Shown piece by piece: positions 51,624 to 59,595 of a stretch of DNA of 64,000 nt. Each line of letters starts with the position of its first letter. Positions within the stretch are counted from its first letter, which is position 1. Position numbers and translations under genes: made by a program. Below the pieces are notes generated by a model that made no database searches, had not been told where the DNA came from, and saw only the letters and a program-made list of their open reading frames with translations. Source of the stretch: Chryseobacterium culicis (GTDB lineage Bacteria; Bacteroidota; Bacteroidia; Flavobacteriales; Weeksellaceae); assembly GCF_900108365.1 (NCBI RefSeq), contig NZ_FNWQ01000001.1, positions 1,178,001 through 1,242,000 of the forward strand, given 5' to 3'.

Positions 51624-52565
51624 ATGAAAGACATGGACAATAGAATATTAGGTCTGCATCATATTACTGCTATTGCAGACAATGCCAAAAGAAATTTAGA
51701 TTTTTATACCAAAGTTTTAGGAGTAAGGCTGGTAAAGAAAACCGTAAATTTTGATGATCCGGGAACGTATCATTTCTACTTTGGAAATGAAAACGGAACT
51801 CCGGGAACCATTCTTACGTTCTTTCCTTGGGAAGGAATAGGAAAAGGAACTAATGGAAGCGGAATGGCAACTCACATTGGGTATTCTGTACCCAAAGGAA
51901 GCCTTGAGTTCTGGAAAAGCCATTTACAAAGCCTTAATGTAACTATAGAAGAAGGTGAGATATTTGGAGAGAAGATGATTTCTTTTAAAGATCCGGATGG
52001 CCTTCAATTACAGTTGATAGAACCTTCCACTCAAGACAACAGAAAAGTATGGACAACCGATGACATCAAGGAGGAAAATGCATTAAGAGGCTTTCATAAT
52101 GTTACTTTAACCCTAAAAAAAGCAGATCCCACCCTCAAAGTTCTGACCGATATTTTAGGATATGATTTGCAGAAACAGGAAGGAGAAAGATACAGATTGG
52201 CAACTGACGCCATTGATACTGCTAACCTTGTTGACATTATTGAAAATGATACAGTTCCGGCAGGAAGAAATGCTGCAGGAACCAATCACCACATAGCATT
52301 CAGAGTGAAAGATGACAATGTTTTGATGGAATATCGTGAGAAAGCATTATCTGCAGGACTAAGCATTACTCCTAAAATCAACAGAGATTATTTCTACTCC
52401 CTGTATTTCCGTGAGCCGGGTGGTGTTTTGTTTGAAATAGCGACAGATAATCCTGGATTCACTGTGGATGAACCTTTGAATGCATTGGGAACCAGCCTGA
52501 AACTTCCTGTTCAATACGAAGGAATACGTGAGAAAATAGAAGGGGTATTGCCGAACTTATCATAG
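51624..52565 (+). CDS. Ring-cleaving dioxygenase, VOC fold
   Basis: This 313-residue protein has two glyoxalase/VOC modules (about 6-130 and 155-290). Metal-ligand positions are LGLHHITAIADNAKRNLDFY, GFHNVTLTL, TNHHIAFRVKDD and FREPGGVLFEIATDNPGF. It resembles MhqO/MhqA-type hydroquinone dioxygenases, which open the ring of quinone-derived compounds. A shared regulatory element precedes it, and a related paralogue and a carboxylesterase follow, similar in content to the mhq loci of Bacillus. An alternative start lies three codons later. Confidence 0.88.
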   Translation: MKDMDNRILGLHHITAIADNAKRNLDFYTKVLGVRLVKKTVNFDDPGTYHFYFGNENGTPGTILTFFPWEGIGKGTNGSGMATHIGYSVPKGSLEFWKSHLQSLNVTIEEGEIFGEKMISFKDPDGLQLQLIEPSTQDNRKVWTTDDIKEENALRGFHNVTLTLKKADPTLKVLTDILGYDLQKQEGERYRLATDAIDTANLVDIIENDTVPAGRNAAGTNHHIAFRVKDDNVLMEYREKALSAGLSITPKINRDYFYSLYFREPGGVLFEIATDNPGFTVDEPLNALGTSLKLPVQYEGIREKIEGVLPNLS

Positions 52566-52624
52566 ATCATCGGTCATAATTTATAAAGATGTTAATTTTG
52601 AATTAAGAATTAAAAACAAGAAAA

Positions 52625-52921
52625 ATGGAAAGAACAGAAGTAGTTTTAGAAGGAAGAAAAGGGGAAATTCAGCTTTTCTCAGACGATCATAAAGCAGGAA
52701 AAATGGACATTTCGGTGCTTGGACAAAAACTTACGGTTTACCACACAGAAGTAAATCCGGAATATGAAGGTAAAGGTTTTGCTAAGATATTATTGGATAG
52801 GCTGGTGTCTTATACAAGAGAAAATGATTTAAAAATTCTCCCGTTATGCCCATACGTTCACGTTCAGTTTAAACGTCATCCGGAAGAATATAAAGACGTA
52901 TGGCTGAAGGAAGAGCTGTAA
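52625..52921 (+). CDS. Small GNAT-type acetyltransferase
   Basis: This 98-residue protein has the acetyl-CoA-binding pattern EVNPEYEGKGFAKILLDRLV (about 47-66) preceded by DISVLGQKLTVYHT. This is the minimal YidJ-like N-acetyltransferase type, smaller than typical GNAT enzymes. A central CPYVHVQFKRHPE follows. The substrate is unknown. It lies 59 bp after the dioxygenase gene and may share its transcript. Confidence 0.82.
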   Translation: MERTEVVLEGRKGEIQLFSDDHKAGKMDISVLGQKLTVYHTEVNPEYEGKGFAKILLDRLVSYTRENDLKILPLCPYVHVQFKRHPEEYKDVWLKEEL

Positions 52922-53199
52922 TGAGTTTGAGAGTGACAGCGTATCAGAGTAAAAAGGAGTTTAGAGTCCTGCAAAGTGACACATATTACGCTTTATTTAT
53001 CCGTCCACTTTGTCATTCCGTAGGAATCTAAATAGTCTATTTAAGCTTTGTAAAAGAACTTTGATATTTTTGGGATTCGGGATTCGGAATTCAAGTTGAT
53101 AAGTTCGAAACGCTCAAACCCTCTTACTCTCAGACTCTCAAACTCGACTTTCAAAATCCCGCATCCTATCATAATAACCAATTAACAATTATCAACACA

Positions 53200-54153
53200 A
53201 TGAAACTTATTACAGGATTGCATCACGTTACGGCAATTACCGGCAATGCACAGGAAAATATAGACTTTTACACCGGGTTTCTGGGCCTTCGGTTAGTCAA
53301 AAAAACAGTCAATTTTGATTACTCAGATGTTTACCACTTTTATTTCGGTGACGAATATGGTACACCCGGAACCATTATGACGACTTTTCCTTATGGTAAA
53401 GACCTGATCAATGGCAGACATGGCAAAGGAATGCTCAATACCACTGCTTTTTCAGTTTCTTTAGATGCCCTGGATTATTGGATGAATCGTCTGGAACAGT
53501 TCAATATTCCTTTTAAACAGCCACAGCAAAGGCTTTCTGATGAGGTTTTTATTTATCTTGAAGATTTTGACGGATTGGGACTGGAATTGGTTTTTAATGA
53601 TAAAGACGAAAGAAAAGGATATTACAATGGCTATATTCCTGAAGAGTATGCCATTAAAGGAATCCATCACGTAGAAATCTGGCAGAATGATTATGAAAGA
53701 ACGGCAGCACTTCTGACCACTCAGATGGATCATAAAGTCATCAGTGAAAGTCCGGACAGGCTGAGATTGGGAACAGAGAATATGCCTGGGAAATATGTAG
53801 ATCTGCTTTCTATCCCTAATGCTTTGAAAGGATTAGCCGGAAGAGGAACCGTTCATCATGTAGCGTTTGCTACCCCGGATGCGGAATCCCAGCTCGAAAT
53901 GGTCAAGAGATTAAATGCATACGGACTGGAACATACCGAAGTGAAAGACAGAAAATATTTTACTTCCGTATACTTTAAAGAACCGGGAGGCGTTTTGTTT
54001 GAAATTGCCACTTCCGGTCCCGGATTCGATGTAGATGAAGAAGCAGCGTTTTTAGGCGAAAATCTGATGCTGCCATTACAGTTTGAAAAAAGAAGAGAGC
54101 GGTTGAATGAAGTTCTTCCCAACATCAAGTATCCAACAGAAAAATTCAGATAA
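53200..54153 (+). CDS. Ring-cleaving dioxygenase, VOC fold, second paralogue
   Basis: This 317-residue protein is similar throughout to the dioxygenase at 51624: ITGLHHVTAITGNAQENIDF, then LGLRLVKKTVNFDYSDVYHF and FKEPGGVLFEIATSGPGFDV. The metal sites are at His and Glu in each module. It ends 4 bp before the hydrolase gene, so the two form an operon. The region 52922-53199 before it is low in information, with CTCAAAC/CTCTC-type pyrimidine repeats. It probably opens quinone or catechol rings. Confidence 0.9.
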   Translation: MKLITGLHHVTAITGNAQENIDFYTGFLGLRLVKKTVNFDYSDVYHFYFGDEYGTPGTIMTTFPYGKDLINGRHGKGMLNTTAFSVSLDALDYWMNRLEQFNIPFKQPQQRLSDEVFIYLEDFDGLGLELVFNDKDERKGYYNGYIPEEYAIKGIHHVEIWQNDYERTAALLTTQMDHKVISESPDRLRLGTENMPGKYVDLLSIPNALKGLAGRGTVHHVAFATPDAESQLEMVKRLNAYGLEHTEVKDRKYFTSVYFKEPGGVLFEIATSGPGFDVDEEAAFLGENLMLPLQFEKRRERLNEVLPNIKYPTEKFR

Positions 54154-54157
54154 AATA

Positions 54158-54778
54158 ATGAGTCATATTGTAAATATAAAAACAGCAGGAATGCCGCTGA
54201 ATCAGGCAGAGAAAGCTTTGATCATGATTCACGGGCGGGGAGGAAGCGCTCAGGATGTTTTAAGTTTATCCCAGCATCTGAAGGTAAAAGACTATGCGCT
54301 GTTAGCTCCACAGGCTTTGAATCATACCTGGTATCCCTATTCATTTATAGCTCCGGTAGAACAGAACGAGCCGTGGCTGTCATCAGCCCTTGAAATGGTT
54401 GAAGAAACAGTAAAGGCAGCTGGCAATGCCGGTATTACACCTGAAAATATATACTTTTTCGGATTTTCACAGGGAGCCTGTCTTACCTTGGAGTTTTTAG
54501 CCCGCAATGCGCGGAAATTCGGTGGTGCGGCAGCTATTATTGGCGGTGTGATTGGAGATAAGATCAATCGTGAAAATTATAAAGGCGACTTTGCCGGAAC
54601 ACCCATTTTCCTGGGAACCAGCAACCCGGATTTTCATGTTCCTGTAGAAAGAGTGTATGCTACAGCCAATATTTTAAGAGAAATGAATGCGGAGGTAACA
54701 GAGAAAGTATATGCCAATTTCGGACATGCCATTAATGAGGAAGAAATTGAAATAGCTAATTCCGTGATATTTAAATAA
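54158..54778 (+). CDS. Alpha/beta hydrolase, carboxylesterase/phospholipase type (MhqD-like)
   Basis: This 206-residue enzyme has the nucleophile elbow FFGFSQGACLTLEF (Ser in G-F-S-Q-G), then an Asp in GTSNPDFHVP and a His in NFGHAINEEE, giving a complete catalytic triad. The oxyanion region is MIHGRGGSAQD. The start at 54158 is four bases after the dioxygenase stop; a longer frame would overlap that gene. MhqD-type hydrolases accompany hydroquinone dioxygenases in other bacteria. It is the last gene of this operon. Confidence 0.9.
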   Translation: MSHIVNIKTAGMPLNQAEKALIMIHGRGGSAQDVLSLSQHLKVKDYALLAPQALNHTWYPYSFIAPVEQNEPWLSSALEMVEETVKAAGNAGITPENIYFFGFSQGACLTLEFLARNARKFGGAAAIIGGVIGDKINRENYKGDFAGTPIFLGTSNPDFHVPVERVYATANILREMNAEVTEKVYANFGHAINEEEIEIANSVIFK

Positions 54779-54929
54779 GTATTTTAACTTTGAATGTAGT
54801 TATAATTTTAATGATCTCTAGGGGGTTAAATGAAGTGGAGATTTCTACGGAACGACAAAAGTATACGCATAATTATCTGTACCTATTGTCACTCCGTAGA
54901 TGTCTCAATAAATAAATCAATATTCAATA

Positions 54930-54984
54930 GCGGTGGGCTTTAGCCCGCCAAATAAAAAAACAAAAAATCACTGGCTTTAGCCCA
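54930..54984. repeat. Dispersed palindrome GGCTTTAGCCC
   Basis: GCGGTGGGCTTTAGCCCGCC is followed by a second TGGCTTTAGCCCA (54972-54984). Intergenic palindromes of this form are dispersed in genomes of this group. No gene is in 54779-55039. Confidence 0.5.
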
Positions 54985-55039
54985 AACCTGAATAATCCGA
55001 ACTTGAAAACTAACCTCTAATTGCTAACTTCTAAAAAAC

Positions 55040-56650
55040 ATGCACGAACAACTCCTTTTAATCCTTGGGCTTTTATTACTCGTTATGATGCTGGTTATGC
55101 TGGCACAGCGGATTAAAATTGCCTATCCTATCTTTCTGGTTCTTGCCGGATTGGGGATTAGCCTTATTCCCGGAGTTCCTGTTTTAAAGCTGGATCCTGA
55201 TATTATATTTCTGATTTTTTTACCCCCTCTTTTATACGAAGCAGCTTGGTATACTTCATGGAATGATTTCTGGAAATGGAAACGTCCCATCAGCCTGCTG
55301 GCTTTCGGGCTTGTTTTTCTTACTTCTCTGGTCGTGGCATATACTTCGCAAATGCTGATTCCGGGATTTACGCTCGCATTGGGATTTTTATTGGGAGGAA
55401 TTGTTTCACCACCGGATGCGGTGGCGGCCACTACAGTCTTAAAAGGATTAAAAGTACCGAAACGTACCCTTGCCATTCTGGAAGGAGAAAGTTTGATTAA
55501 TGATGCCTCTTCACTTATTGTTTTCAGGTTTGCTCTCGCAGCAGTGATGACGGGCGCATTCTCCATACACGAAGCTACAGGACAGTTTTTTCTCGTTGCA
55601 GGAATGGGAGTTGTGGTCGGAATTGCAGGAGCCCATATTTTTTATGCCATTCATCGTTTTTTACCTACAACACCGGCTATTGATGCGGCACTGACGGTAA
55701 TGACACCGTACATCCTGTTTCTTTCTGCAGAGCATTTTCATTTTTCGGGAGTGATGGCGGTTGTGAGCGGAGGATTATTTATGTCTTTCCGCGCCCATGA
55801 AATTTTTAGAACGGGAACCACAAGAATCAATATGACAGGAGTCTGGAATACCCTCATTTTTGTGATGAACGCTTTGGTCTTTGTATTAATAGGCCTTGAA
55901 CTTCCTGATATCATCAATGGATTAGGCACTATTTCGGTAATGGAAGGTATCAAATATGGCTTAATTATAAGCTTAATCGTTATCGTTGTACGTCTTCTAT
56001 GGATTTATCCGGTGGCCCACCTTCCAAGATGGCTGAGTGAAAAAGCCCGCCGTGATCCAAGTCCGGGATGGAAAAATCCCTTAATTATAGGCTGGGCAGG
56101 CATGAGGGGAGTCGTTTCTCTGGCAACAGCCTTATCTATTCCGGTCATGATGAATTCACAGGCTGAATTTCCGATGAGAAACCTGATCATTTTTATCACC
56201 TTTGTGGTCATCTTTGTAACCTTGGTTTTTCAGGGGCTTACCTTGCCTTTAATCATTAAATTAACTAAAATAAAAGAGATTGACCCTATTCTTCCTTCTC
56301 ATGAGCAGCAGGCAGGAATACAAATGAGGCTGGATAAGCTTGCCGTTCATCAGCTGGATAAAAAATACAGCGAAGCGGTGAATAATAATGGCCTGCTGGA
56401 AAATCTTAAGAAGGCGCTGCAAAGTGATATCAAACTTCACCAGAATCATTTAAGCTCTATTGAAATGTGCACCAACAGACAAAATGATATGGAAGAATAT
56501 CATAAGGTAATGCTGGATATATTTGCTTTACAGAGAAAAGAACTGTTTACAATGAAACGGGAAAAGCTATTCAGCGATGACGAGATCCGGAAGGCAGAAT
56601 CACAGCTGGATCTGAATGAGCTGAAAATTACGGGGAATAAGCATTTGTAG
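55040..56650 (+). CDS. Na+/H+ antiporter, CPA1 family
   Basis: This 536-residue inner-membrane protein has about 12 helices, with SPPDAVAATTVLKGLKVPKR and ILEGESLINDASSLIVFRFA (the ND pair used for cation binding). A C-terminal cytoplasmic region of about 120 residues is charged and helical (QQAGIQMRLDKLAVHQLDKK). It would exchange cytoplasmic Na+ (or K+) for protons. It stands alone, with an adjacent small receiver-like gene pair downstream. Confidence 0.92.
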   Translation: MHEQLLLILGLLLLVMMLVMLAQRIKIAYPIFLVLAGLGISLIPGVPVLKLDPDIIFLIFLPPLLYEAAWYTSWNDFWKWKRPISLLAFGLVFLTSLVVAYTSQMLIPGFTLALGFLLGGIVSPPDAVAATTVLKGLKVPKRTLAILEGESLINDASSLIVFRFALAAVMTGAFSIHEATGQFFLVAGMGVVVGIAGAHIFYAIHRFLPTTPAIDAALTVMTPYILFLSAEHFHFSGVMAVVSGGLFMSFRAHEIFRTGTTRINMTGVWNTLIFVMNALVFVLIGLELPDIINGLGTISVMEGIKYGLIISLIVIVVRLLWIYPVAHLPRWLSEKARRDPSPGWKNPLIIGWAGMRGVVSLATALSIPVMMNSQAEFPMRNLIIFITFVVIFVTLVFQGLTLPLIIKLTKIKEIDPILPSHEQQAGIQMRLDKLAVHQLDKKYSEAVNNNGLLENLKKALQSDIKLHQNHLSSIEMCTNRQNDMEEYHKVMLDIFALQRKELFTMKREKLFSDDEIRKAESQLDLNELKITGNKHL

Positions 56651-56771
56651 GAGGAATTCGGAATGAGGGTCTCGGTTTTGAAAGGATAATTTCGTAGGTC
56701 TTGTACCGATTATTCACATCATAAAAATAGTAAACGCTCAACCTTCAATTTTAAACTTTAAACATCAAAAC

Positions 56772-57083
56772 ATGAAAACATTACACTTCTTAGTCATTGG
56801 AAAGAACCAGGAAATTCTGGATACTTTAAAAAGAATCATAGAAAATAATGAGGGCTGGACGGCAGAAATACAGAGTGATGAAAATTTCTGCTATCAATAC
56901 ATACAAGACAATCCGGTGGATATCGTACTGTTAAGCTCAGGTCTTGACGACCATTTTGAGCAAGCGATCAAAGAATTTTGCAATGGATTAGATAAGGAGG
57001 TTAAAGTGATTGACCATTACGGAGGAGGAAGTGGGCTTTTAAAGAATGAAGTTTACAGTCTTTTTCCTAATTTGCAGGGATAA
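56772..57083 (+). CDS. Degenerate receiver-domain protein
   Basis: This 103-residue protein has the alternating pattern of a two-component receiver: HFLVIGKNQEILDTLKRIIE, then NPVDIVLLSSGLDDHFEQAI. At the phosphoacceptor position of the third strand (normally Asp after IVLL) there is Ser, and the first acidic pair is Gly-Lys-Asn. It therefore cannot be phosphorylated in the classical way. It lies 10 bp before a Crp/Fnr gene and may modulate it. Inferred from fold pattern only. Confidence 0.65.
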   Translation: MKTLHFLVIGKNQEILDTLKRIIENNEGWTAEIQSDENFCYQYIQDNPVDIVLLSSGLDDHFEQAIKEFCNGLDKEVKVIDHYGGGSGLLKNEVYSLFPNLQG

Positions 57084-57093
57084 ACGTTACATT

Positions 57094-57678
57094 ATGTTCG
57101 AAAATATCCTCAAAAATATCACAAGATTTATCTCCATTACTCCTGAAGAAGAAAAAACTTTTACAGATCTGCTTGCGTGCCAGTCGTTTCCTAAAAAAAC
57201 GGTGCTGCTCAGAGAAGGTGAAATCTGTCAGTTTGAAGGGTATATTCACAAAGGATGTGTGAGAATGTACTGTCTGGACGATAATGGCTCCGAAGTAACG
57301 CTGCTGTTTGCTATTGAAGACTGGTGGATCAGTGATATTGCTTCATTTCAGGAACAGAAACCCTCTAAAGTGTATATCGAAACCCTGGAAGATTCAGAAA
57401 TTTATATGCTGAATCCTTCAACGAAAGAAAAATTATTGCAGGAGATTCCTAAATTTGAAAGAGTTTTCAGAATGCTTGTTCAGAGGAATCTGGCAACACT
57501 GCAGAGCCGGCTTGTCAATACCATTTCCAAAACTGCATCAGACCGGTACCTTGAATTCATCAAAGTATATCCATCCATCCCACAAAGGGTAGCGCAGTAT
57601 TATATTGCTTCTTACCTGGGAGTCTCGAAAGAATTTGTAAGCACCATCAGAAAGCGCCTTGCTTCAAAAGAAAAATAA
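57094..57678 (+). CDS. Crp/Fnr family transcriptional regulator
   Basis: This 194-residue protein has a cyclic-nucleotide-binding-like domain (about 10-120: FPKKTVLLREGEICQFEGYI, then VTLLFAIEDWWISDI) and a C-terminal winged helix (IASYLGVSKEFVSTIRKRLA). The cAMP-site residues are not conserved, as in many Bacteroidota members. The ATG at 57094 follows the previous gene by 10 bp, so the pair is co-transcribed. A strong terminator ends it. It may respond to a different ligand than the Crp/Fnr protein at 12864. Confidence 0.88.
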   Translation: MFENILKNITRFISITPEEEKTFTDLLACQSFPKKTVLLREGEICQFEGYIHKGCVRMYCLDDNGSEVTLLFAIEDWWISDIASFQEQKPSKVYIETLEDSEIYMLNPSTKEKLLQEIPKFERVFRMLVQRNLATLQSRLVNTISKTASDRYLEFIKVYPSIPQRVAQYYIASYLGVSKEFVSTIRKRLASKEK

Positions 57679-57787
57679 CCTTTGCTGAATTGGGGAATCC
57701 ATTTTCCAGTCTGTAATAATAACCATTTTAGCATACATATTGCGCCTTTGCATTTTTCGGAAAATAACAAACCAATAGAGTCATACT

Positions 57788-57820
57788 GCCGGATACTTTT
57801 TGTATCCGGTATTTTTTTTT
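57788..57820 (+). terminator. Terminator after the Crp/Fnr gene
   Basis: GCCGGATAC and GTATCCGGT form a nine-pair stem around TTTTT and are followed by nine T residues. Confidence 0.85.
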
Positions 57821-57835
57821 GCTTTAAAGTCATTT

Positions 57836-57880
57836 ATTAAACTAGTTAAATGTGCAGGGTTCCCGGTCTCTCTAAATTTG
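57836..57880 (+). promoter_or_regulatory. Shared 33-bp element and promoter of the pirin operon
   Basis: ATTAAACTAGTTAAATG, then TG, then CAGGGTTCCCGGTC (57836-57868) repeats the element at 51572-51604. The -7 box TAAATTTG (57873-57880) follows at the same distance as in the other copy, so the conserved part covers the -45 to -12 region. Confidence 0.65.
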
Positions 57881-57913
57881 TCCTATCAAACAAGAACAAA
57901 TAACAACTGAGAT

Positions 57914-58789
57914 ATGGACCGAAAAGATTTTTTAAAGAAAGGACTATTGGGAACAGGAATGTTTGTAGCATCAGCTTCTCTGGCAAGCGCTATGAAAAAT
58001 GACATTGATGAGATCGAGCCATTAGAACCGATCGGATACAATCATCTACCCAATACAGAATCAAAAATAAAAGAAAACTCCGTCATCCACAGAGCAGACT
58101 CAAGAGGAAAAGCAGATCACGGATGGCTGTTGAGCCAGCACACCTTCAGCTTTGCCAATTATTACAATCCTGAAAGAATGCACTTCGGAGTATTGAGAGT
58201 CCTGAATGATGATAAGGTGGAAGCCGGAAGAGGTTTCGGAACACATCCCCACGACAACATGGAAATCATCAGCATTCCTTTGGAAGGGGATCTTGAGCAC
58301 AAAGACAGCATGGGAAACACCGCAGTGATCAGAAGCGGAGATATTCAGGTAATGAGTGCAGGAACCGGAATCATGCACAGTGAATTCAATAAAAACAGCG
58401 ATAAACTTGTAAAATTCCTTCAGATCTGGATCTATCCGAAAAAAAGAAATGTGACCCCACGATATGACCAGATTACTTTAGACAAAACAAAAAGCCATAA
58501 CCAGTTTCAGCAGATTCTTTCTCCCAATGCGGATGATGAAGGTGTATGGATTCATCAGGATGCATGGTTTCACCTGGGAACTTTTGATCAGAATAAAGAA
58601 TCCCGCTACCACATCAGAAAGAAAGGAAATGGACTGTATGTTTTTATGCTCAAAGGCTCTGCACAAATAGGTGAAGAGACCCTGGGAGAACGTGACGGAT
58701 TCGGGATCTGGGATATTCAGGAAGTCAATATCAAAGCCCTTCAAGAAGGTACAGAAATTCTCCTGATGGAAGTACCTATGACAATGTAA
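57914..58789 (+). CDS. Exported pirin family protein
   Basis: This 291-residue protein has two cupin domains. The metal-binding set is complete: GTHPHDNMEIISIPLEG (two His) and GTGIMHSEFN (His and Glu). Pirins of the YhhW type degrade quercetin and related flavonoids. Unusually, the N-terminus reads MDRKDFLKKGLLGTGMFVAS, followed by LASA, which looks like a twin-arginine signal with an R-K pair, so the protein may be exported folded with its metal. It is the first gene after the shared element, and several exported enzymes follow. Confidence 0.88.
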   Translation: MDRKDFLKKGLLGTGMFVASASLASAMKNDIDEIEPLEPIGYNHLPNTESKIKENSVIHRADSRGKADHGWLLSQHTFSFANYYNPERMHFGVLRVLNDDKVEAGRGFGTHPHDNMEIISIPLEGDLEHKDSMGNTAVIRSGDIQVMSAGTGIMHSEFNKNSDKLVKFLQIWIYPKKRNVTPRYDQITLDKTKSHNQFQQILSPNADDEGVWIHQDAWFHLGTFDQNKESRYHIRKKGNGLYVFMLKGSAQIGEETLGERDGFGIWDIQEVNIKALQEGTEILLMEVPMTM

Positions 58790-58846
58790 TATAAAACTTA
58801 ACAGAAAACAGAAAACAGAAAAATAACAACCCTTACATTTTAAATT

Positions 58847-59536
58847 ATGAAAAAATTAATCTTATCATTGGCCGCTGGTTTAGTATCCTTCACAGCATCA
58901 GCACAAAATCCCGGAAAATCATTGTTAAATCCTTCCAATCATGCTGTAGTGCTTATAGATCATGAAGGTCAGATGGCTTTTGCAACCAAAAGCATCAGCA
59001 TGGAAGAGTTAAGAAATAATGTGGCACTTGTAGCAGGAGGATCAAAAATATTTAATGTTCCCACAGTAGTTACTACCGTAGCAGAAAAATCATTCAGCGG
59101 ACCGGTTTTTCCTGAAATTTCAGAAGTATATCCTGAAGCAGCAAGCGGATATATAGACAGAACCACCATGAATACCTGGGAGGACGTTAATGCTCATAAA
59201 GCCATTACCGGAAAAAATAAAAAGAAACTGGTTTTTGCCGGACTATGGACCAGTGTATGTATCGTAGGGCCTGTATTATCCGCTATTGATGAAGGATATG
59301 ATGTATACGTGGTAACAGATGCTTCAGGTGATGTTTCCAAAGAAGCCCATGAACAGGCCGTGACCCGTATGGTGCAGGCAGGTGCGCATCCTATAACCTC
59401 TGTACAGTATGTATTGGAGCTTCAGAGAGACTGGGCAAGAAAAGAAACCTATAAACCGGTAAATGATCTGATGAAAAAACATGGTGGTGCTTACGGTATT
59501 GGAATTCAGTACGCTCAGGAAATGTTAAAACATTAA
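58847..59536 (+). CDS. Exported isochorismatase-like hydrolase
   Basis: This 229-residue protein has a Sec signal peptide (about 1-20, SFTASAQ) and an isochorismatase-fold hydrolase. Its catalytic triad is Asp in VVLIDHEGQMAF, a Lys before the third strand, and Cys in LVFAGLWTSVCIVG. It hydrolyses an amide or vinyl ether of unknown type. It is 57 bp behind the pirin gene and is followed by a hairpin and an exported amidohydrolase. Confidence 0.87.
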   Translation: MKKLILSLAAGLVSFTASAQNPGKSLLNPSNHAVVLIDHEGQMAFATKSISMEELRNNVALVAGGSKIFNVPTVVTTVAEKSFSGPVFPEISEVYPEAASGYIDRTTMNTWEDVNAHKAITGKNKKKLVFAGLWTSVCIVGPVLSAIDEGYDVYVVTDASGDVSKEAHEQAVTRMVQAGAHPITSVQYVLELQRDWARKETYKPVNDLMKKHGGAYGIGIQYAQEMLKH

Positions 59537-59545
59537 TACGATCTG

Positions 59546-59573
59546 TTTCGGCAGGCTGAAAGCCTGCCGAAAT
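59546..59573 (+). terminator. Intra-operon hairpin
   Basis: TTTCGGCAGGCT pairs with AGCCTGCCGAAA around GAA. No long T-run follows, so it may be a repeat or an mRNA-stabilising hairpin instead of a terminator. Confidence 0.5.
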
Positions 59574-59595
59574 CTTCAACCTAAATATTAATATA

